A DNA stretch of 23,447 nucleotides from contig CAYMVS010000033.1 in assembly GCA_964394205.1 (NCBI GenBank), positions 1-23,447 on the forward strand, given 5' to 3'. Source of the stretch: HGM05190 sp964394205 (lineage in GTDB: Bacteria > Bacteroidota > Bacteroidia > Bacteroidales > Muribaculaceae). Every line of letters starts with the position of its first letter. The first letter of the stretch is position 1. Under the pieces are notes generated by a model, which saw only the letters and a program-made list of their open reading frames with translations, did not search any database and had not been told where the DNA came from. A program made the translations under genes and the position numbers. Below, in pieces: positions 7,198 through 13,794 of this stretch.

Positions 7198-10100
7198 ATG
7201 AAAAAAACAATTCTCAGTGCCTTGTTGCTACTCTTGGTGGCAATCGTAGCACAAGCCCAGGATCTCACTGTGCATGGGACCGTTGTTTCGGCGTCGGACG
7301 GCGAGCCGCTGATCGGCGCAAGCGTTATTTCCGATGTCAAGGGACTGACGGGAGCCTCCACCGACATTGACGGAAATTTCGTAATCACTGTTCCCGCCGG
7401 TTCCAGCTTAACCGTATCTTATGTAGGCTACAAACCCAAGACCGTTCAGGCCCAGAGCCAGCTGACGGTCACTCTTGAAGAAGACGCCGAGCTTCTTGAT
7501 GAGGTTGTGGTTGTGGGCTATCAGACTGTTCGTAAGGCCGACCTGACCGGAGCGGTCTCTGTGATGGACATGAAGGAGCCTCTGAGCGAAAACTCAGGAA
7601 ACATCATGAACTCGATGGCCGGCAAGCTTCCCGGCGTCAACGTCATTCCCGATGCCGCTCCCGGCGGTACGGGCTCAATCCGCGTTCGCGGTATGTCGAC
7701 AGCCAATTCGAGCAACGACCCTCTTTATATTATAGACGGTGTGCCCACCGACAATATCAACTGCATCAACCCGTCCGACATCGAGTCAATGCAGGTGCTC
7801 AAGGATGCAGCATCGGCCTCTATTTATGGCTCGCGCGCTGCCAACGGTGTTGTGATCATCACCACAAAGCAGGGTAAGGGCGACCGCATGACCATCAATG
7901 TCAATTATGCAGCCAGCGCCCAGACTATAGCCAAGCGATATGACATGCTCAGCGCCGAGCAGTGGGGCGTGGCCTACTGGGCTGCCTCGGCCAACTCAAA
8001 TATTGCACCGTCCCATGTGCTTTACGGCTCGGGGGCTACACCCGTGCTCCAGCAGTTTGTCGACGGAAATCCCAATTTCCCGACAACCAACACCGACTGG
8101 CAGGATCAGGTTTACCGCACAGCGTGGACCAACAACCTGACCGCCTCCATCTCCAACAACACCGAGAAGAGCTCGATGATGCTCTCGTTGAACTACATCA
8201 ATCAAAACGGTAACATTAAGGAGACATTCTACGAGCGCTACTCAATACGCGTCAACTCGCGCTATGATTTCAACAAATACATCACCGTTGGCGAGAACCT
8301 GATGATTGCCCGCTGGAAAAACCGTGGCGTCGACGTTGCCGGCGACCGTGGCATCCCCTTCACGGCAATGAGCCAGCACCCGGCGCTCCCTGTGCGCGGT
8401 CTCAACGGCGACTGGACTCTCCCTATGGGCCTGATCGGTTCCGACCTTGCCAACCCCGTGCAACTGATTGCCAACGCCCGCGACAACGACCTTGCCTCAT
8501 GGCGAATACTTGGCAATGCCTATCTTGAGGTCAAGCCCATCGATGGCCTGTCGCTGAAAACAAATATCGGTATCGAGCACAGCCAGTATTTCAACAACAC
8601 CCTTGGCCGCGCGGTCAACCCCGGCGACGTCAACAGCATGTCGAGCGTCTATGGTCAGGGCGACACATGGACATGGACCAACACCGCCAACTATAACAAA
8701 ACCTTTGCCGAGAAACATCATCTCACTGTTCTGGTCGGCACCGAGGCTATCGGATACACATTCCGTGACCTGTCGGCATCGCGCGAGGGTTATGCCTTTG
8801 AAGACGCCGACTTCATGCAGATCGGCTCGGGCACCGGCACCCGCAACAATGGTGGCGGCAAGACACAATGGGCCGTGTTCTCGCTCTTCGGCAAGGCCGA
8901 CTACAACTTTGACAACCGTTATCTGGTATCGTTCACAATGCGTCGCGACGAGAACTCACGTTTCGCCAAAGGCTTCCGCGCCGGCGTGTTCCCCGCTTTC
9001 TCTTTGGCATGGCGTCCCACCCAGGAGGCGTTCTTCCCCCAGAATGATATTCTCAACGACCTGAAGATACGTTACTCTTGGGGCCAGAATGGTAACGCCA
9101 ACATCCCCTCGCTCTATCCTGCCTATTCGACCTACATCTTCAACACCGGCAACGGTTCCTACGACCTGGCCGGCACAAACTCTTCAACCACCGCCGGTAT
9201 CACCCTTGCCAGCACCGGCAATCCCGAGCTGAAATGGGAGACTACCTATCAGAACAACATCGGTGTTGACCTGTCGCTCTTCAACGGCTCGCTCAACGTC
9301 AGCGCCGACTACTACATCAAGAAAACCAAAGACATGCTCACCATCCCGCCGGCCCTCGACGTAGCGGGCGAGAACGCTGCCATCTGGCTCAACACCGGCG
9401 ATATGAAAAACACCGGTTGGGAAGTGACGATCGCTTACCGCAGCCCGCAGTATGGCGACTTCTCATGGAACGGTTCAGTGAACCTGTCACAGTACAAGAA
9501 TAAACTTGTCACCCTCAACTCTCGCCAGAAATTCATTGGCGGCGACCAGCGCCTCATTCCCGGCCAGCCGATGGGTGTTTACTTCGGTTATGTTTGTGAC
9601 GGTATTTTCCAGACAAATGAAGAGGTTGCCAACCACGCCGTGCAGACCGGTGCCGCTCCCGGCCGTCTCATCTTCCGCGACCTCGACGGCAACGGTGTGA
9701 TCGACGACAACGACCGCTGCATCATCGGCGACCCCAATCCCGACCTGTCGATGGGTATCAACCTGGGCCTGCGCTACAAAGCGTTCTCTCTCGACATGTT
9801 CTTTGCCGGCGACTTTGGCTTTGACATCCAGAACCACATGAAACGTCAGCTCTACTCGATGAACTACGGTAACCTTGCCACCAACCGCGGTGCCGGCATC
9901 CTCAACGCCTGGACTCCGGCCAACACCAACACCGACATCCCGGCGCTCTCTTTGACCGACGACAACAACGAGTCACGCTTCTCAACCTACTATGTTGAAG
10001 ACGGCTCTTACATGAAGATGAAATATCTCAAGCTGTCTTACACTCTGCCCAAGCGACTCGTCAGCAAGATCGGCGCGTCGACCCTCGATGTTTACGGTCA

Positions 10101-10239
10101 GGTCGAGAACCTGTTCACGATCACAAAATATACCGGTCTCGATCCCGAGATTCTTCCCGGTGAATATGGTGCACACATCGACAACGGTGCCTATCCCCGT
10201 CCCCGCACCTTCACCATCGGTCTTAACCTTCAGTTCTAA
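7198..10239 (+). CDS. SusC-like TonB-dependent outer-membrane transporter (fructo-oligosaccharides)
   Basis: Outer-membrane beta-barrel of 1013 residues that imports oligosaccharides using TonB/proton-motive energy together with the SusD-like lid. The signal peptide is MKKTILSALLLLLVAIVAQAQ-type with cleavage at AQA-Q. An N-terminal carboxypeptidase-D-regulatory-like domain (about 23-100, TVHGTVVSASDGEPLIGA to VGYKPKTV) is followed by the LDEVVVVGYQTV segment that introduces the plug in SusC proteins, then the plug (GVNVIPDAAPGG, SIRVRGM, PLYIIDGVP, DAASASIYGSRAANGVVIITTK) and the barrel. It ends in Phe (GLNLQF), the usual barrel-assembly signal. It starts an operon with the susD- and susE-like genes, with 38 bp to the next ATG. 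Fructan specificity comes from the flanking GH32 and fructokinase genes. Confidence 0.95.
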   Translation: MKKTILSALLLLLVAIVAQAQDLTVHGTVVSASDGEPLIGASVISDVKGLTGASTDIDGNFVITVPAGSSLTVSYVGYKPKTVQAQSQLTVTLEEDAELLDEVVVVGYQTVRKADLTGAVSVMDMKEPLSENSGNIMNSMAGKLPGVNVIPDAAPGGTGSIRVRGMSTANSSNDPLYIIDGVPTDNINCINPSDIESMQVLKDAASASIYGSRAANGVVIITTKQGKGDRMTINVNYAASAQTIAKRYDMLSAEQWGVAYWAASANSNIAPSHVLYGSGATPVLQQFVDGNPNFPTTNTDWQDQVYRTAWTNNLTASISNNTEKSSMMLSLNYINQNGNIKETFYERYSIRVNSRYDFNKYITVGENLMIARWKNRGVDVAGDRGIPFTAMSQHPALPVRGLNGDWTLPMGLIGSDLANPVQLIANARDNDLASWRILGNAYLEVKPIDGLSLKTNIGIEHSQYFNNTLGRAVNPGDVNSMSSVYGQGDTWTWTNTANYNKTFAEKHHLTVLVGTEAIGYTFRDLSASREGYAFEDADFMQIGSGTGTRNNGGGKTQWAVFSLFGKADYNFDNRYLVSFTMRRDENSRFAKGFRAGVFPAFSLAWRPTQEAFFPQNDILNDLKIRYSWGQNGNANIPSLYPAYSTYIFNTGNGSYDLAGTNSSTTAGITLASTGNPELKWETTYQNNIGVDLSLFNGSLNVSADYYIKKTKDMLTIPPALDVAGENAAIWLNTGDMKNTGWEVTIAYRSPQYGDFSWNGSVNLSQYKNKLVTLNSRQKFIGGDQRLIPGQPMGVYFGYVCDGIFQTNEEVANHAVQTGAAPGRLIFRDLDGNGVIDDNDRCIIGDPNPDLSMGINLGLRYKAFSLDMFFAGDFGFDIQNHMKRQLYSMNYGNLATNRGAGILNAWTPANTNTDIPALSLTDDNNESRFSTYYVEDGSYMKMKYLKLSYTLPKRLVSKIGASTLDVYGQVENLFTITKYTGLDPEILPGEYGAHIDNGAYPRPRTFTIGLNLQF

Positions 10240-10277
10240 GCCAACCCAAGAATTAGTAATCATTACAAATTCAGAAA

Positions 10278-11954
10278 ATGAAAAATCTAAAGAACATCAT
10301 AAAGAACGCAATATGCGTGACCGCCATAGCATCGATGACGTTGGCCACGACATCGTGTGATGACTTGCTCGACACCAAGCCTCAGGGCGTATTCACCGAC
10401 GAGCAGATTGGCGACGACGAGGCTGTTGACCTCATGACAGCGGCCTACGCCACCCTCCTGTGCCATTATTTCGGCAACAACGAGTCGTTTGCCGGCCCGA
10501 TCAACAACTGGGTCTTTGACGTCCGCTCCGACGATGCCCTCAAGGGTGGCGACGGCGTGACGATGGAGGGCTACATGCATCAGCTTGAAGTCGGAAATGT
10601 GCAGAGTGACAACGATGTGGCCAATTTCAAGTGGCGCAACAACTACTACTCGATAAGCCGCTGCAACACCGCCATCAAGGGTATTGAAAATGCCGAGGCG
10701 ATCTCACCCGACAAGAAAGCGTCGTTTATCGCCGAGATGAAGACACTGCGTGCCTACTATTACTTTGACATGTACCGTATCTTCAAGATGTTCCCTTACT
10801 TTGACGAGAAAGTGACCAATCCCAGCGAGTGCCGCGCCGACCAGTACACACGCGACGAGATTGTAGGTTTCATCAAGCAAGACCTGCGCGACAGCTATGA
10901 GGCCCTTCCCGAGTCACAGGAGAAGCCGGGCCGCTTCAACAAATATGTCGCTGCCGCCCTGCTGGCCCGCGTCGATCTGTTCACCAGCGACTGGGCTGAG
11001 GCTGAAAAATATGCCGGCTATGTTATCTCAAGCGGTAAGTATCAGCTCTACAACAACTTCCTCGACATGTCAAAGCCTGAGTTCAACAACCAGTTTGAGT
11101 CAGTGATGGCCGTTCAATTCTCGTCGGCCAACTCTCCCGACCAATTCAACTTCTGCAACTGCTTGAACTGCACATGGTCGGAGGATAACCTCTATGGCAA
11201 CGGCGACGACTTCTATCTGGCGTCTCAAAACCTGGTCAACGCCTTCCGAACCGATGCCAACGGCCTGCCGTTCCTTGACGGGTCTTACAACAGCGAGAAC
11301 GTGGACAAAGCCGACTATGCCGGCAATGTCGACCCTCGTCTCGACTTCACATTGGGCCGCATCGGTATGCCCTGGCGCTCACACATTTACAATGAGAAAT
11401 GGTGCCGCAACCTGGAGCTCTATGGTCAGTATTCAAGCAAGAAGCCTTATCCGGCACCCGAGTCGCCCTACGTCAAGACCGGTATCGTGCCCTGGGGCGC
11501 ATCTTCGCTCAACTGCATCCTGATACGATATGCCGACGTCATGCTCATGAAAGCCGAGGCATTGATCGAGCAGGGCAAGAACCTCGATGAGGCCCGCGGG
11601 CTGATCAACGACATCCGCTGCAAGGCCGCCCGCTCGGTCGATCCCTCCTACGAGCCTGTCGACTGCAACCCGATGATTGCCAACTATGCTGTCCAGGAAT
11701 ATCCCGCCACCGGTTGGAACCAGGAGTATGCACGCAAGGCTGTGCGCATGGAGCGTCGCCTCGAGCTCGCCATGGAGGGTCTGAGATGGTTTGACCTCGT
11801 GCGCTGGGGCAATGTTGTTGAGACAATCAACAATTACTACATCTCCGAGGGCAAAATCAGAACCTACTATCAAGGTGCCAATCTCACCGAAAACGAGATC
11901 TACTTCCCGATACCTGTCAATCAGGTTGACAACGCCGGTGACCTTTATAAGTAA
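10278..11954 (+). CDS. SusD-like outer-membrane glycan-binding lipoprotein
   Basis: Surface lipoprotein of 558 residues that partners SusC, capping the barrel and binding the glycan. The signal peptide ends at Cys27 (TTSC) followed by acidic DD, consistent with surface export of Bacteroidota lipoproteins. The N-terminal region LDTKPQGVFTDEQI and the TPR-type helices (NNYYSISRCNTAIKGIENA, AEMKTLRAYYYFDMYRIF) fit the SusD/RagB family. The C-terminal segment VRMERRLELAMEGLRWFDLVRWG is the classic end signature, and IYFPIPVNQVDN closes the protein. It lies between the susC-like gene and the susE-position gene (23 bp downstream) with no internal promoter seen. Confidence 0.95.
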   Translation: MKNLKNIIKNAICVTAIASMTLATTSCDDLLDTKPQGVFTDEQIGDDEAVDLMTAAYATLLCHYFGNNESFAGPINNWVFDVRSDDALKGGDGVTMEGYMHQLEVGNVQSDNDVANFKWRNNYYSISRCNTAIKGIENAEAISPDKKASFIAEMKTLRAYYYFDMYRIFKMFPYFDEKVTNPSECRADQYTRDEIVGFIKQDLRDSYEALPESQEKPGRFNKYVAAALLARVDLFTSDWAEAEKYAGYVISSGKYQLYNNFLDMSKPEFNNQFESVMAVQFSSANSPDQFNFCNCLNCTWSEDNLYGNGDDFYLASQNLVNAFRTDANGLPFLDGSYNSENVDKADYAGNVDPRLDFTLGRIGMPWRSHIYNEKWCRNLELYGQYSSKKPYPAPESPYVKTGIVPWGASSLNCILIRYADVMLMKAEALIEQGKNLDEARGLINDIRCKAARSVDPSYEPVDCNPMIANYAVQEYPATGWNQEYARKAVRMERRLELAMEGLRWFDLVRWGNVVETINNYYISEGKIRTYYQGANLTENEIYFPIPVNQVDNAGDLYK

Positions 11955-11977
11955 ACAACCAATCAATTATCAAGAAA

Positions 11978-13447
11978 ATGAAAAAGATTTATTCATATAG
12001 TCTTGGCTTGCTGTCAATCCTGTTATGCAGCATCCTTGGCGCCTGCTCCGATTTTGAACCGACAGGGCTGCCCGAGCTTCCCTATCTCGCCAAAGCAACC
12101 GAGCTCAAGGCCGACGTTGCGGCCCACAGAGTGAACCTGTCGTGGGTGCTCCCCGCCGACAATGATGTCATCGGAGTAAGACTTATCACCAACGGCAATA
12201 ACGATGCCGCCATCACCCTCCAGGGCCGCGTTGACCATTACACCATCGAGGGTCAGCCCATGGGCGAGGAGTATCTCTACACGGTAAAAGTGATGTATGA
12301 GGGCGGTTATGTGTCGGAAGGTGTCTCGGTGACTTCAGTGCTCCCCGTCGAGCAGCTGGCCGGTGTCACCAACCTGAAAGCCAATGTATCGGGCCGAACC
12401 GTCACCCTGTCGTGGGTGCTCCCGACGAGCGACGGTATCACCGGTGTTCGCATCATTCGCGACGGTGATGTCAATGCCGCCACCGTGGTCGAGGGCAAAG
12501 CGACATCATTTGAGCTCAAGGGTCAGCCCATGGATAAGGAGATGACCTACACCGTCGAGGCTCTCTATGATACCTACTACCCCTCGGTGGCCTCAAATGT
12601 CACTGTCAAGGTGCCCTACATCACCCCCAAGATGGCTTACCTGCTTTTGGCTGAGTCAATCTCAGGTCTGCCCGACGACGACGAGCGCGCTGCCGCCACT
12701 TGGTTTGCCGCTCAGCAGAATGCCGAGTTTGTCACACCCGCCCGGTTGGCCGACCTCGATGCCGACATCTACCCGGTGCTCTGGATTGAGATTGACCGTG
12801 TTGGCCTGGCTTTGGGTTGGGAGAACCTCCCCGCGGCAGTTGTCAACGATGCCACTATCGCTGCCCTGAAGCAGTATTCGGCCAACGGCGGCAGCCTCTA
12901 TCTGGCCAATATGGCGACTCAGCTTACCGTGCCCTTAGGTTTCGTGCCCGACAACATGGCGCCCACCGTGTTTGGCAACGGCGATGGTGGAAGCGGCGAT
13001 GATGTATGGGTTATCAATCCCTACCTCGGCTGGGACTTCCGCAACGGTTCCGACCAGGGTTTCTATGACCGCACCTCTCATGAGATCTTCAAAGGTCTCA
13101 CCCTTGAAGACCCCAACAACTACGGTTACATGAACCTGCCTCTCATCGGCCCGGGTCAGCGCGAAGACCACAACTGCATGTGGGACTGCAATATCTATGG
13201 CAAAGGCAATCAGCCCGACGTCATCAGAAACTTTGAGGTGACAACCAACTCGCTCGTTCTCGCCACATGGGGACACGTGCGCGACCACTGTGTGGCCGGA
13301 TTGGTTGAGTTCTACTCAAACGCTCAGCATGGCCGATGTGTTGCCAACGGTTTGGCCGCCTATGAGTGGAATCAGAACTCGGGCGTCAACCCCTATCAGC
13401 ACAACATTGAGCAACTTACCGCTAACATCCTGAATTACTTGAAATAA
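11978..13447 (+). CDS. SusE-position surface lipoprotein: two FN3-like repeats plus DUF4960
   Basis: Predicted surface glycan-binding lipoprotein of 489 residues. The lipobox ILGAC gives lipidated Cys23, followed by SDFE. Residues about 39-112 and 120-198 are two homologous FN3-like beta-sandwich repeats. Both contain LSWVLP (54-59 and 144-149), then GVR-I, an N-terminal-Ala rich loop, and GQPM--E--YTV. The two copies of LSWVLP are exactly 90 codons apart and share an 18-nt identical stretch at DNA level. Residues about 205-489 match DUF4960, a domain seen in this position in fructan loci of Bacteroidota, with several Trp/Tyr/His clusters such as DHNCMWDCNIYG and WGHVRDHC that could form a sugar site. 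It is the third gene of the susC operon. Binding of levan or inulin is inferred; no catalytic motif was recognised. Confidence 0.82.
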   Translation: MKKIYSYSLGLLSILLCSILGACSDFEPTGLPELPYLAKATELKADVAAHRVNLSWVLPADNDVIGVRLITNGNNDAAITLQGRVDHYTIEGQPMGEEYLYTVKVMYEGGYVSEGVSVTSVLPVEQLAGVTNLKANVSGRTVTLSWVLPTSDGITGVRIIRDGDVNAATVVEGKATSFELKGQPMDKEMTYTVEALYDTYYPSVASNVTVKVPYITPKMAYLLLAESISGLPDDDERAAATWFAAQQNAEFVTPARLADLDADIYPVLWIEIDRVGLALGWENLPAAVVNDATIAALKQYSANGGSLYLANMATQLTVPLGFVPDNMAPTVFGNGDGGSGDDVWVINPYLGWDFRNGSDQGFYDRTSHEIFKGLTLEDPNNYGYMNLPLIGPGQREDHNCMWDCNIYGKGNQPDVIRNFEVTTNSLVLATWGHVRDHCVAGLVEFYSNAQHGRCVANGLAAYEWNQNSGVNPYQHNIEQLTANILNYLK

Positions 13448-13546
13448 TTATCATTTCAAAGAATCGTCAGATAATAGGTTTTTGGTTTTAAGGTTAAAAG
13501 ATTGCTTTTTTGGTTTAATGATGATTCTTTATTTATTTTGAGTGGT

Positions 13547-13599
13547 GTGTCGTGCGGATGCGCCTGTGATTAAGCTCATCCGCGCGACACTCCTTTTTT
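13547..13599 (+). terminator. Rho-independent terminator of the susC-D-E-like operon
   Basis: The 14-bp arms GTGTCGTGCGGATG and CATCCGCGCGACAC pair with a single G-U wobble across a 16-nt loop, followed within 3 nt by TTTTTT. It lies about 100 nt past the stop of the DUF4960 gene. Confidence 0.88.
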
Positions 13600-13687
13600 A
13601 TCATCATCTTCTTCATCCCAAGACTTTAGGATTATTGTCAGGATGTGCCCGATTGCTTAAGCATGTTTGCTAATAAATCATAACATT

Positions 13688-13719
13688 TTTGCTGTTCTTA
13701 TATAAACTGTATAACTTTG
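13688..13719 (+). promoter_or_regulatory. Consensus promoter of the second GH32 gene
   Basis: TTTG (13688-13691), a 20-bp spacer and TAACTTTG (13712-13719) fit the Bacteroidota -33/-7 promoter. This is the best-formed promoter of the fructan locus, so the gene may have substantial basal expression, unlike the regulator-dependent susC promoter with its weak -33 box. Confidence 0.72.
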
Positions 13720-13725
13720 TAAATG

Positions 13726-13759
13726 CCATCGGCGATGTCCTTTAAGATGTCGCCGATGG
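13726..13759 (+). promoter_or_regulatory. 5'-terminal leader hairpin of the second GH32 mRNA
   Basis: CCATCGGCGA (13726-13735) pairs perfectly with TCGCCGATGG (13750-13759), and the stem can extend inward by four more pairs (two G-U) to a CTTTAA loop. It starts about 7 nt after the -7 box, at the likely transcription start, and ends 35 nt before the ATG. No T-run follows, so it is not a terminator. A 5'-terminal stem of this kind can protect mRNA from decay; that role is inference. Confidence 0.6.
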
Positions 13760-13794
13760 TACACTTGAAAAAGATTTAATACCACGTGGACAAA

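Larger units (their letters stand above)
13448..13794 (+). other. 347-bp intergenic region with 3' structure, terminator, promoter and leader hairpin
   Basis: No gene seen. From left to right it holds four elements. The first is a long-range stem, AAAGAATCGTC (13458-13468) with GATGATTCTTT (13520-13530), enclosing a T/G-rich 51-nt loop. Next are the operon terminator (13547-13599), an 8-bp palindrome GCTTAAGC (13655-13662), and a consensus promoter (13688-13719) with a hairpin starting at its likely transcription start (13726-13759). The second GH32 gene therefore forms its own transcription unit. Confidence 0.7.

Noticed and set aside
13786..13794. GTG start for the second GH32 gene
   Set aside because: ATG at 13795 gives a standard MIKK signal-peptide start; the GTG adds three residues without benefit.
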